Counted from the first letter of the stretch, positions 41,983-50,381 are shown. The stretch is DNA of 52,631 nt from Bacteroidota bacterium (GCA_030706735.1 JAUZNZ010000033.1:1-52631); one strand, 5' to 3'. Numbers and translations are program-made. Notes: generated from the letters alone by a model not told the origin.

Positions 41983-42098
41983 AGGGCACTTGTTGCTTTC
42001 CTGACCCCCTACAATTAATTTGTAAAGTATTGTCTAATTTCCCTTTACTATTGTGAAACCTGCTCTTGAATGAATTCTTCGTCCCATGGATGGGTGCA

Positions 42099-42503
42099 TT
42101 ATATAAAATCATCCATATTCAATCCCCCCTTTTTCATTATATTCTTCATTTCGTCCAATAATCTTGGACCAATAGAAATGTTCTTATCGACTACGTCAAT
42201 TCCAAGTATCTCTTCAATTTTTAAAAATAATTCGTAGCAAAATTCTTTATCTTCAGTGTCAAGTTCGGAATCCTTAATTTTTTCTATAGAATCTAAGACA
42301 ATTTGTCTTAATAAATCAACTTGCAAGTTAGCTGATTCAAGATGATGCAATAGCTGGTCACAACACGAATTTATTTCAGCATTGATAAATACTTTGTCTT
42401 CTTCAATACTGAATTCTACAGCTGGCTGCAAATATGCGTAATGTTTGAATTTGTCTCTATCACGAAAAGAAATAATATTCTTATAGATTTCTTTGGTGTC
42501 CAT
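42099..42503 (-). CDS. Small acidic protein, possibly DUF4844-like immunity protein
   Basis: The 134-residue helical, acidic protein has the block LDTEDKEFCYELFLKIEEIL, which reminds me of DUF4844, a family met near polymorphic toxins; this is from memory and weak. There is no signal peptide. It is the last gene of the minus-strand toxin/immunity run, 62 bases after the probable immunity gene of the orphan toxin. The AT-rich composition is like its neighbours. An immunity role is inference from place and size. Confidence 0.5.
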   Translation of the reverse strand: MDTKEIYKNIISFRDRDKFKHYAYLQPAVEFSIEEDKVFINAEINSCCDQLLHHLESANLQVDLLRQIVLDSIEKIKDSELDTEDKEFCYELFLKIEEILGIDVVDKNISIGPRLLDEMKNIMKKGGLNMDDFI

Positions 42504-42565
42504 ATATCTAGTTGAACTTCAAATTTATAAAAAAATAGAACTCCATAGAATAAATTTAACCAGGA

Positions 42566-42970
42566 TCACAACACAGAATTCGTTATAAAAAAATCCTCGA
42601 GATCAGTGAGGTAAATTTTAAGATCAAAATCTTGGATCAATAGTTCAGAAATATCCAATGAGCGTTCCATATACTTGTTTGCCAGATATCTGCAAAATTG
42701 TACGTTGGTCATCTTTATTGCAATAAGAAAATCCAATTCCAACCCGATTTCGATTTTATTTTTGCGTTGATTGTAGAATAAACTCTTCCCTACAGAATTA
42801 GTACCGAAGATTTGGTTTTCACACACTTCGATATAAAATATTTCCTTCACTCCGGAGCCATAGGTCCGATCTTCAAAATACTTGGGTAGTTTACCAATAA
42901 ATATCTGATCGGCATATGAGACCGATTCAATCAAATCTTTCGAATACCAACCATTATTCCATACTTTCAT
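42566..42970 (-). CDS. Probable immunity protein of the adjacent orphan Rhs toxin tip
   Basis: I do not recognise the family. The 134-residue protein is soluble and acidic (SVSYADQIFIGKLPKYF, FDLKIYLTDLEDFF) with no signal. Its ATG (42968-42970) overlaps the TGA of the toxin module (42967-42969) as ATGA, the tight coupling expected for a toxin-immunity pair. I therefore infer that it binds and neutralises that toxin tip. The start three codons upstream is possible but would lose the overlap. Confidence 0.65.
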   Translation of the reverse strand: MKVWNNGWYSKDLIESVSYADQIFIGKLPKYFEDRTYGSGVKEIFYIEVCENQIFGTNSVGKSLFYNQRKNKIEIGLELDFLIAIKMTNVQFCRYLANKYMERSLDISELLIQDFDLKIYLTDLEDFFITNSVL

Positions 42971-43731
42971 CTTTTCCAAGGCACTTTATTTCCTGGGGGT
43001 AAATCACCATTATTATAATAGTATTGCATAATTAGAACTGACTCTAAAAATCTGACCTGTAACTTATTTCCTGTAAAAATCACCTGCGATTTTAGACCAG
43101 GCGGTAAGGCACTATATCCGTACCGCGAATATTCCGCAGGACCAATTACATTATCTTTCTTTGTGGTACCAAATTTCCAAGTATCCCCAACGTTCAATGT
43201 TACTAACTCGGGCAAAGACATAAATGGTCGCCACCACTTAGATGTCACGATAGGATATTGAGCTTGCTGGCTGGCATAAATCTCATATAGCTTTTGAATT
43301 TCACTGCCCCCGTTCTTCCCAAGATACGCAAGAATGGCAGGGGTTGCTGCAACGAGCTTTTTTAATGCATCTTTGGTGATTGCCTGCTTGACGGATTTCT
43401 GTGTAATAAGGTCCCAAATATCCTCCTTAAGTTCCCAAGCCAGAGCACCAGCAAAGACCGTCGCTCCAAGGGGCAATCCAACCTCTGGTCCATATGCAGA
43501 CCCTCCCTCAGTTGCCTCAGCACCAGCTGCACCTGCCAAAGCAAAGGCTGCGAGAATAGATTTATGAGCAGTACCTTGTTGTTGCTTTCTTTTGCCTGGC
43601 CCGGGCCCTTCACCGTCACCTTCGCCGGAACCGGAAGGCGGACCACCACTGCCTGTTTCATTAGATACATATCCGTTTAAACTCCCACTTGTATAGGTCC
43701 CGATGGAATTACAAAAGTCCCAGAGTAACGT
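42967..43731 (-). pseudogene. Orphan Rhs C-terminal toxin module, N-terminal body missing
   Basis: The frame is open from 43731 but has no ATG until deep inside, and starts with a linker typical of the region just after an Rhs core (GSGEGDGEGPGPGKRKQQQG), followed by a hydrophobic Ala-rich segment and then a C-terminal domain. The last 80 residues have the pattern WKFGTT...SRYGYSAL...RFLESVLIMQYYYNNGDLPP. This resembles GIY-YIG/URI-type nuclease toxins (YxxG, Arg, Glu), but that is a tentative reading. The Rhs shell that would deliver it is absent upstream. An ATGA-coupled immunity gene follows. It is probably a displaced toxin tip kept for recombination. Confidence 0.7.
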
Positions 43732-43915
43732 TCATTAGTTTGTTGGGTATGATAGAAGTCTGATGAGTCTTGAGGTCATCCTATATCGCCTTCATTAAGC
43801 AATGCGCCACGAGTCCCTGCGAGGCATGTGACTTCGCATTTATAGACTTGCAAATTTACGTTGAACAAGATTAGCAGGTAAAAGTGCAAATACTTGAGCA
43901 CACTGAGCGATTAGT

Positions 43916-44371
43916 TCAAATCATCATCAAATGTTCCAAATCAATTACAAATTCATGCATCTCAGGTCGATATTTGCCATCAACGGCAAAGTCATGCAAG
44001 ACACGATAAATATTCCATTTATTATTTTCGATCTTCAAAAAATACGGATCCCCCGATCCGGCTAAACAGGCTCCAATAGGAAGAAAGTCCTTTTTTGTGA
44101 CAATAATGCCTGGATAGGACTGAAATGATTCTTGAATTTGTTCATTGGGAGTTAACCACTGCATTTGAACACCCATTCCCGACCTATCCTGATCTGCCGC
44201 AATGTAAAATTGTTGTTCGATAATTCTACAATTTTTTACTAAATCTATATACACAGCCAAGAAGCTTATACTGTTAAAATATTTTTTCAGTAAACCGATT
44301 TCCTCCGATGTAGCGATTCTACCTTGAAAAAATTTATTATCACTTAATTTCAATATCTCCATTAGACTCAT
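43916..44371 (-). CDS. SMI1/KNR4 (SUKH) family immunity protein
   Basis: SUKH proteins are the most widespread immunity superfamily for nuclease-type polymorphic toxins. The 151-residue product has the family's central pattern: a FLPIGACLAGSGDPYFLKIE block (a glycine turn then hydrophobic strand) followed by WNIYRVLHD and a C-terminal helix, with the N-terminal helical EEIGLLKKYFN. ATG codons at 44371 and 44362 are both possible; either overlaps the preceding gene's end by more than 20 bases. No toxin module adjoins it, so it is a displaced or bystander immunity gene. Confidence 0.72.
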   Translation of the reverse strand: MSLMEILKLSDNKFFQGRIATSEEIGLLKKYFNSISFLAVYIDLVKNCRIIEQQFYIAADQDRSGMGVQMQWLTPNEQIQESFQSYPGIIVTKKDFLPIGACLAGSGDPYFLKIENNKWNIYRVLHDFAVDGKYRPEMHEFVIDLEHLMMI

Positions 44372-44798
44372 ATTTGAGAGCAAGCGGCCCGTCCTTTGTC
44401 ACAATTGTTGACCAGCCCGGTTTAGCATTAGGCTTCAGGATGGCTACCAAAGAATTTCGAATATAAATCTTTGCATACTTCAACAAATCAAAATCATTTG
44501 ATAAAACGAAGACAATGTTGATTTCATTTCTAGATTGAATTGGCAAAGGTTGTTTTCGAGGATCAAAGAAATCTGCGGTGTTAAGAAGGGGCATTTCAGA
44601 TTTTTTCCATTCTGTCTTCTGTGGTGTGAGGCTCTGATTGTATAACCAAATATCGCCAATTATTTGATCTCCATCCATGAGATAGCCATAGCATACATTG
44701 CCGTCATCTTCTATAATGACCGAATATTGCTCGCATTGAGTGCAAAAACTACGTTCAAAAAATTCAGACACTTTAGTTCTATTTTGAAGGTATTGCAA
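44340..44798 (-). CDS. Probable immunity protein, start disrupted
   Basis: The 152-residue frame (CYGYLMDGDQIIGDIWLYN, LPIQSRNEINIVFVLSNDFD) is unassigned. A TTG start is used, but coding-like sequence continues upstream in frame (DIGKLNGTPEDFLQYLQN) to a stop at 44844-44846 with no start codon. An ATG lies at the right place (44847-44849) one base out of frame: ATGACCC would become ATGCCC by loss of a single A. So the gene may be frameshifted at its first codon, or use a weak start. It overlaps the SUKH gene downstream. An immunity role is inferred from context. Confidence 0.5.
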   Translation of the reverse strand: MQYLQNRTKVSEFFERSFCTQCEQYSVIIEDDGNVCYGYLMDGDQIIGDIWLYNQSLTPQKTEWKKSEMPLLNTADFFDPRKQPLPIQSRNEINIVFVLSNDFDLLKYAKIYIRNSLVAILKPNAKPGWSTIVTKDGPLALKYESNGDIEIK

Positions 44799-44929
44799 GA
44801 AATCTTCCGGCGTCCCATTCAGTTTCCCAATATCGTGTTCGGGTCATTTCGAAAGCCTTTCGGTCAATATTAGACGGGGCCTCTCCAGTATTAGGATGGT
44901 TTTGACTATAATTCTCGCCGATGCGATGA

Positions 44930-45220
44930 TCAGATCGAGTCATTGTCAAAGTTGATCTTTTCAGAAAGCAATAGTCCTTCAACCAAATAGTTCAAATCCC
45001 ATTCATCAAGTTTATTTTTTAAATACGCATCATATAACAACCGTACATCCTGCCTCCTAATAACGATACTACGCATATCTTCACTTAAAAGGATAGGAAC
45101 ACTAGCCCCTTTCTTATCTAAGCCTTTTCGATAGGCAGAAACTTCACTTTCTACCTCCTTTTTAAAGTCATGCAAAGCGACCTTCTCATTAAACAGGTCG
45201 TTTATTTTACTTAATAACAT
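44930..45220 (-). CDS. Small protein of unknown function in the toxin/immunity run
   Basis: I do not recognise this 96-residue, helical, acidic-ended protein (MLLSKINDLFNEKVALHDF to LLSEKINFDNDSI). The pattern DVRLLYDAYLKNKLDEWDLN recalls small immunity proteins of contact-dependent systems, but this is only an impression. The ATG at 45218-45220 is chosen because upstream in-frame sequence is unlike protein. There is no signal peptide. The spacer to the gene at 44340 (about 90-130 bases) holds only a short out-of-frame reading. Confidence 0.5.
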   Translation of the reverse strand: MLLSKINDLFNEKVALHDFKKEVESEVSAYRKGLDKKGASVPILLSEDMRSIVIRRQDVRLLYDAYLKNKLDEWDLNYLVEGLLLSEKINFDNDSI

Positions 45221-45410
45221 GCGCCAATGACTTTCGCTAACCAATCTTGCCCGAAAAAGCCGCCTTTGAGCGACTTCCCTTCCTGGAATTAATAGGGTCA
45301 AAATTATGCGGAAATATAATGAAAATATAGGTCTGACTGTCGAGGAGATGCTTGTCCACAGCGAGAGAATATAATTCTGAATATTTTGACATCACCTACA
45401 TTTTGTATAG

Positions 45411-45914
45411 TTAAATTTCCGCAACAAGGCTAATATTCATTGTTTTATAATTATCAAAACATTCCTTCATTAGCCCCATATAGGTATCCAGTTTTGTTCC
45501 GGATGGTAATTTTATGGAGGGAACATAGGACTCGACTCCTTGCTCTCTTTCAAAGCACCACTCACCCCCCTTTTGACTCATATACACTTCACCCAGATAG
45601 GCTATCAAATATAAGTAAGCGTCTCTAAAAAATACAGTCATGGCGGGTCTTCGTTTACGATAAGCGCTGTCGATCAAACGGAGACTTTCGATATAAAAGC
45701 CAAGCTTCTCAATCGGAATTTTCAATTTGGAAGAAAGGTTTTCGAAATAATGTTTGCCCTGCTGCAAGAAAAGGACCGAATCAGATTTTAGGTCAGAAGG
45801 AACTCCTCTTTGCTCTGCATATTCTTCTACATTAGAATTGGCAAGACTGTCGGGAGTACTAACAAATGCAACTTGAAGAACAGCATTCTGACGGAATTGC
45901 AGCAGACAGATCAA
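45411..45914 (-). CDS. Unassigned protein, N-terminus probably truncated
   Basis: The 167-residue frame (YFENLSSKLKIPIEKLGFYI, RRPAMTVFFRDAYLYLIAYL, GGEWCFEREQGVESYVPSI) looks like a complete small domain except at its start. The only available start is a TTG at 45914, in a region where the composition changes from AT-rich to GC-richer. This suggests that the original 5' end was replaced by the foreign fragment at about 45.9-46.3 kb. The protein lies in the minus-strand immunity run and has the size of an immunity protein. Function unknown. Confidence 0.5.
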   Translation of the reverse strand: MICLLQFRQNAVLQVAFVSTPDSLANSNVEEYAEQRGVPSDLKSDSVLFLQQGKHYFENLSSKLKIPIEKLGFYIESLRLIDSAYRKRRPAMTVFFRDAYLYLIAYLGEVYMSQKGGEWCFEREQGVESYVPSIKLPSGTKLDTYMGLMKECFDNYKTMNISLVAEI

Positions 45915-46075
45915 TTTCCCGGAGTTGAACAGACGGCTAGAGCGAGATGAGGAAGAGCAAAGTTTAGAACGGGGCAGAGGAAGGCGACGATGATGGCATT
46001 CGGGAGAAGGAAAATGAGGATAAAATCGGATAAGTTGGCAGAGTTAGTGGAGGACGGGCGGTTCTGGCCGGTTCA

Positions 46076-46320
46076 TTTGAGCATATATATTTCGCGTTGT
46101 TGCAGATTCGCGAACGGCATCGTAGTATTGAGCCGTTCTTATTAAGCGCGAGGGGGTTCTCCGGTTGGCGAAGATTCAGGGAAAAGACGGCTTACTACCA
46201 GTGCCTTCGCGAACTGCATGCTTGGGGGTATGTCCAGTACTAATCGAAGAGGGGGAGACTTGGAAAGTGTTGGATGAGATCGCAAATTACCTGGCGCAAA
46301 GCGCCCAACATTCAAGCTAA
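46076..46320 (+). pseudogene. Decayed, GC-richer gene fragment on the opposite strand
   Basis: Between the genes at 45914 and 46355 lies about 440 bases of higher GC, with coding-like sequence on the plus strand broken into frames. From 46076 one frame reads HIYFALLQIRERHRSIEPFL and continues to KTAYYQCLRELHAWGYVQY with a stop at 46241. A second frame from 46246 reads EEGETWKVLDEIANYLAQSA and stops at 46318. An earlier frame near 46010-46070 gives MRIKSDKLAELVEDGRFWPV. Together they look like one gene of a mobile element, perhaps a small DNA-binding protein, with at least two frameshifts. The family is not identified. Confidence 0.5.
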
Positions 46321-46354
46321 CCCTAATTGTCAGATTAAATCTTGACTATTTCAG

Positions 46355-47107
46355 CTAACCTTTGATCAGTTTGCAATTCAAATCAAAAAAAGCCCTCGCT
46401 TTCACATATCCTTTGTCCGCCGCAATTTTCCAAAGTCTACAAGCTTCAACTCGGCCATTTAGTTTGTCTATGCAAAGACCGGCGCCAAAATAAGCTTCTC
46501 CGAAATCGGAATTCAGATCGCTCGCCTTATTAAAATCGCACAACGCATCTAAAAACCTCCTCAACAAGTACAAAGAAATGGCCCTATTATAGAAGACTAC
46601 ATAATTTTGAGAATCTAATAAGACAGCACGATTCAATTCTTGAAGCCCCGATGTATCGTTTAGCTTGATTTTGCAAAACCCTAAATAAGTAAGCGTTTCT
46701 GGGTTATCTGGTTCCTTTCGGTAAGCCAACTGCAGATCCTTAATTGCACATGAATTTGCACCCTGTTTGAGAAAGCAGATCCCGCGTCTTAGTGTTGCCT
46801 CATTTGCAAAAATATTAACTTTGAGCAAAGCATTATAGGTTGTAATAGCATCCCTATATTCGCCCAAGAATTCCAATGCCATTCCTTTTTTAATATAAGC
46901 GCCCGCGAAATACTTATTCTTTTGAATCGATTCATTATACAAATCTATTGCTTCCTTATATTTTTTTTCGTCGTAATATTCATTACCTTCCTTAAAAGCG
47001 GCGTCTGCAGCCCTGCCTGTGCAGGCTAAGCTAAATAAATAGAATAGGGTCGAGTAAATGAAATAATTGCTGATTGAGTATTTGGAGTTCCAAAAAATCC
47101 ACGCCAT
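46355..47107 (-). CDS. TPR-repeat protein, exported
   Basis: The 250-residue protein has a hydrophobic N-terminus (ISNYFIYSTLFYLFSLAC) that is a membrane anchor or lipoprotein signal, then six or so tetratricopeptide repeats, for example AFKEGNEYYDEKKYKEAIDL, AYIKKGMALEFLGEYRDAIT and VVFYNRAISLYLLRRFLDAL. The last unit (EACRLWKIAADKGYVKARAF) is Sel1-like. TPRs bind proteins or peptides. It follows the probable immunity gene of the Rhs relic by 12 bases on the same strand, so it could be an accessory immunity or scaffold protein, but may equally be a bystander. Confidence 0.75.
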   Translation of the reverse strand: MAWIFWNSKYSISNYFIYSTLFYLFSLACTGRAADAAFKEGNEYYDEKKYKEAIDLYNESIQKNKYFAGAYIKKGMALEFLGEYRDAITTYNALLKVNIFANEATLRRGICFLKQGANSCAIKDLQLAYRKEPDNPETLTYLGFCKIKLNDTSGLQELNRAVLLDSQNYVVFYNRAISLYLLRRFLDALCDFNKASDLNSDFGEAYFGAGLCIDKLNGRVEACRLWKIAADKGYVKARAFFDLNCKLIKG

Positions 47108-47119
47108 AACAATTTTCCG

Positions 47120-47461
47120 TTAAACATATTTTTTAAACTCACCATTGATTTCTGCACATATTTCAACACCTGCTTTGCCTGTGTCGAAAATTAAATAATA
47201 ATCAATCCCTTTGTCCTTTGAAAATTCCTGGAACCTTTTTGACTTGCTCATCAATGCCAAGAACTCGCTTTTCATTTCATTCAATTCATGTCTGACATCA
47301 TATTGTGATATGTTCTCAAAATACAGCACGTCTAAAGATCCATTAACGAATAACCGATCATTAGCAGATTTGCCCAATAAAAATGGCCCTACCTTGAAAG
47401 GGATCTTATCTTCAATAAATTCTATTGCGGTTTCCAACTTTTTAACTAATTCCTCTTCCAT
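47120..47461 (-). CDS. Probable immunity protein of the Rhs/ART-like toxin
   Basis: I do not recognise the family. The 113-residue soluble, acidic protein (LETAIEFIEDKIPFKVGPFL, KGIDYYLIFDTGKAGVEICA) starts 6 bases after the stop of the Rhs-linked toxin tip, on the same strand. Place, size and charge fit an immunity protein for that toxin. Having kept an intact frame although the toxin gene is frameshifted, it may still protect against related toxins of neighbours. Confidence 0.62.
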   Translation of the reverse strand: MEEELVKKLETAIEFIEDKIPFKVGPFLLGKSANDRLFVNGSLDVLYFENISQYDVRHELNEMKSEFLALMSKSKRFQEFSKDKGIDYYLIFDTGKAGVEICAEINGEFKKYV

Positions 47462-47467
47462 GGCATG

Positions 47468-48977
47468 TTACCAAACTCTTTTGATGAATTTGGGGTCTAT
47501 TTTTTGATTGTAAATCACTTCCGTTCCTCCACCCGCTCCCGAATTCCCACCAGTTACTAATCGCGGTCCAAGAACAGGCGTAACGCCCGAATTTTGGAGA
47601 CCTCGCGCATCAATCTGAAGCAACGCACTAGGAACACCACGGTTCAAGCCCAAATTTAAGTCAATTTGCGCTTGAATTGGCGTTAATCCACCATTTGGTG
47701 TTGCATAAACGAGCTTTTCGGTCGTTGAGAGAGCGAGTCCCTCCTTGGCTATATTGCCTGCAGCCCCTGCCGATGTATAATGATATAGGACATCAGGTAC
47801 CGCAGTTGGAGATGCTAGTGTTGTGCCGCCTACGGCAGGGGCATCGGATGATGCAATCCTAAAGCCTAAGCTGGCTTCAGAAAAGGTCATTGACGGTACA
47901 CCCGCCTCAGTAATTGGGGTTAAGGATTGCAAAGTAGCAGTAGCATCAATGATCGATGATTGGTTGCACCGCTTTGGCGTGATCCATGATATTGTTTGCT
48001 GACGCGGTGGCGTTTTGTATAGGGCCACTACCTGGCATAGAAGATTGGTCGGAAGTATTCGTTCCAATGCGATTCATTGCACCCAGCGCATCGTTTGTCC
48101 TTATATTAAAATTCGTCAACGCATTGGCAAGGTAGAGTTGACCCATGGCGCCGTTTCCAGATGCAAAAGCAAGAACCGCAGGGAAGAATTCCTTCCCTTC
48201 TAAATCAATTCCAGTAGCAGGATTATTTTCAGCATATGCGTATGGAGTGCTGTAGACGTATTTGCTGGCAAGAGGATCTACCTGCAAGAATCTTCCGATC
48301 TGTGGGTCATGATTCCGGAACCTAAATTGATAAACATCCCACCCTAGGTCTTCATCTAATAGCTGGCCAACAAATTTATGTTCATTTTCAGCGTAATTTC
48401 GCTTTAATGCCCTATCACTTATTCCTTCCATCGTCAATCCAAAAGGGTAATAGTGATCCTCTTCTAGCATCGGCCCTCGGACATGTGTAACCTGAAAATT
48501 ATCAAAGTACACTGGGATATTCTGAGTCTCGTCGCTAAGGTAGATATACAAATATCCGCTCTTATCAATAGGAAGGTTTGTCAGCGTGTGGTGATGGAAT
48601 TCCTGGTCAGTGCCTACCTGGTCAAATCCGCTAGAACTAGCGACAAAATTGAATTGATTGTCAAAGAGCACCCAATTTACAAAAGCATGTGGCCGGGTCT
48701 GGACAATGGTTGAGCCCGTGTCTGATAGAAAGTTGGTCAAATTTGAGCTTAAAAGAGAGCTATTTGCACCTAGTTGCGTCGCTGTTGGGTGACCACCGGC
48801 GGGCAGCCCGCCTACCCCGCTTATTAAGGCAGACAGCAGATCAGGCAAAGGATTCGCCGGCGCACTGGGTGCACTGCCATTGAGATTGTACCAGCTGCTG
48901 ACCCTTATGCTGAACTGGTCGCCTGCCATGACTTTCAGGGTAATTCCGACGCAAGAAAAAATTAATTTTTTACAGGT
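47468..48977 (-). pseudogene. Truncated, frameshifted Rhs protein with an ADP-ribosyltransferase-like toxin tip
   Basis: The first frame (48977 to 47946) has the end of an Rhs core: DHYYPFGLTMEGISDRALKR, then YQFRFRNHDPQIGRFLQVDP and YAYAENNPATGIDLEGKEF, the usual junction before a toxin tip. It opens in mid-domain (SCVGITLKVMAGDQFSIRV), so the larger N-terminal part is missing. At about 47.95-48.0 kb the reading must change by one base to continue as SSIIDATATLQSLTPITEAG. The tip has VLYHYTSAG, LVYATPNGG and GGGTEVIY, a possible His-Tyr-Glu triad of ADP-ribosyltransferase-type toxins. The upstream 264 bases to the next gene hold nothing I can name. It is probably a non-expressed relic. Confidence 0.75.
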
Positions 48978-49241
48978 TTATACTTAATATATCTTGGACG
49001 ATTAGGCAACGCAACTGCAAAATGATCCGACTTTTAGCCCGCTTTTTCAATATTAAATGGTTTCAAAACGCCAGTATTTTGGCTGCACGCATGTTCGGGT
49101 CTCTTGCCTCTCAATGTTGTAAAAACACCGTGAAAAGATCTGACCCGCGACGCCTTTTCCGATAGTTACGACCCCAATCTTATTGTGTGGCAAAGTGCTT
49201 AAACTAGATAAAAAATTAACTAACGCAGTTCATTCTTGAGT

Positions 49242-49712
49242 TCAGATGACGTCTAGAAAGTAATCTCGAATACTATCCCCATAATTATAAAACTGATCGA
49301 ATCGACTTGCAATATCAATCTCAAGAGCTCTGATCTCATTACCACTTAATCCAAATACTTTTCTCAAAGCCCACTTAAACAGACTATTCTTTGTATTAGC
49401 CCGATATGCACTATTGAGAAGACTGACTCCATCCTCCTCCTTAAGCAATGGATCAAAGTGCCAAAAAGCTACCGTCAACATCCAACCAACAATAAAATTA
49501 AAGTCCGCATTATCTTTGTACGCACGTAAATAGGTTCTAATGTTTCCGTGGAACATATCCTTGATATCAGATTCGGCAAAATTCTCGCAGACTATCCCTT
49601 CAACCAAAATATACCACAAAACAAAACTTTGATTAATCAATAGCGCCCTATCGAGTCGGTTTCGTAAGAGTCCTGCCTCAGTATTAATTATTAAGTCATT
49701 AAAATCGTTCAT
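49242..49712 (-). CDS. Unassigned protein in the toxin/immunity island
   Basis: The 156-residue protein is helical and has one hydrophobic stretch (FNFIVGWMLTVAFWHFDPLL) within an otherwise polar sequence ending in DQFYNYGDSIRDYFLDVI. I do not recognise the family. The ATG at 49710-49712 (MNDFNDLIINTEAG) is chosen because the longer frame to 49778 overlaps the upstream gene. It begins just after the small membrane protein's stop, so the two are probably cotranscribed and perhaps function together. Size and location fit an immunity protein, but no toxin directly precedes it. Confidence 0.5.
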   Translation of the reverse strand: MNDFNDLIINTEAGLLRNRLDRALLINQSFVLWYILVEGIVCENFAESDIKDMFHGNIRTYLRAYKDNADFNFIVGWMLTVAFWHFDPLLKEEDGVSLLNSAYRANTKNSLFKWALRKVFGLSGNEIRALEIDIASRFDQFYNYGDSIRDYFLDVI

Positions 49713-49719
49713 TAGGCCT

Positions 49720-49911
49720 TTATCTGGTAAAAGACGGGAAAAACACTTTGGGAGGTCCGGTCTTGGTGAATAAGTCAAGGAGAAATAATATCATAAATAT
49801 AACGATAAGAATTTTTGCCCAAAGTGGCATTTTCGTGTCCGCGTTGAAGCGACTTATCCTTTTGAGCGGTTTTGGTCCGTTCGATTGTATTTTCCCTTTG
49901 TCTTTGATCAT
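49720..49911 (-). CDS. Small single-pass membrane protein
   Basis: This 63-residue frame has a basic N-terminus (GPKPLKRISRFNADTKMPLW), one clear membrane helix (AKILIVIFMILFLLDLF) and a short polar tail. The positive-inside rule would place the N-terminus in the cytoplasm. It precedes the gene at 49712 by 7 bases. It could be an immunity protein against a membrane-active toxin or a relic linker; no homologue comes to mind. Confidence 0.5.
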   Translation of the reverse strand: MIKDKGKIQSNGPKPLKRISRFNADTKMPLWAKILIVIFMILFLLDLFTKTGPPKVFFPSFTR

Positions 49912-49991
49912 GGTGAGGAGTCTCGAAAATATGGCTTTTTCCGGTCAGTCCTTCAAAATTGAGTAGAGTGGCGTATCGCGTTTGGAGAGAA

Positions 49992-50013
49992 CCTAATTTT
50001 AGGAAAAATTAGG
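49992..50013 (+). repeat. Perfect 9-bp inverted repeat before the mobilization genes
   Basis: CCTAATTTT (49992-50000) and AAAATTAGG (50005-50013) are exact complements around the loop AGGA, ending 5 bases before the first mobilization gene. It could be part of the transfer origin (oriT), where relaxases use such hairpins, or an operator by which the accessory protein represses its own operon. No T tract follows it, so a terminator is unlikely. Confidence 0.6.
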
Positions 50014-50018
50014 CGGTC

Positions 50019-50381
50019 ATGGGCTGGAATCTTCCCGAGCGAAAGCGCAGGCTGAACTGTATCAAGGTCCGATTAAATGCCGATGAATTCGAATCGGTCA
50101 TGCATTCCTTTTCAAAGTCCACCTGTACCGAACTGGCTCAATACCTCAGGGCCAAGGCACTTGGACACACGGTCCACATAAAATACCGAAATGAAAGCCT
50201 GGATCACTTTTTAACCGAAATGGTCCCCCTGAAAGAGGCGCTGGTACAGATCGCACGGGGTATGGATCGTGCAGGGGGCTTGTTTGAGGCAAAGGACAAG
50301 ACAATCATCCATGAAAAGATCGACCAGGTATTAGAAAAATTGGTCGAAATATATAGGATATGTTCATCGGAGTCAGAATAA
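50019..50381 (+). CDS. Mobilization accessory protein (MobC/relaxosome type)
   Basis: The 120-residue basic protein starts ERKRRLNCIKVRLNADEFES, a ribbon-helix-helix-like N-terminus of the type that binds oriT, followed by SKSTCTELAQYLRAKALG, a segment typical of Bacteroidetes mobilization accessory proteins, and a helical C-terminus. It would bend or mark the transfer origin so that the relaxase can act. Its end overlaps the relaxase start by 22 bases, which shows translational coupling. Base composition is closer to the chromosome than that of the toxin island to its left. Confidence 0.82.
   Translation: MGWNLPERKRRLNCIKVRLNADEFESVMHSFSKSTCTELAQYLRAKALGHTVHIKYRNESLDHFLTEMVPLKEALVQIARGMDRAGGLFEAKDKTIIHEKIDQVLEKLVEIYRICSSESE

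Noticed and set aside
43362-43670. 102-codon minus-strand frame over the orphan Rhs tip
   Set aside because: The other frame carries the Rhs linker and tip; this one is a shifted reading of the same repeats.
44779-44982. 67-codon minus-strand frame between two immunity-like genes
   Set aside because: It overlaps both neighbours in a different frame and ends in sequence better explained as the start of the gene at 44340; a remnant cannot be excluded.
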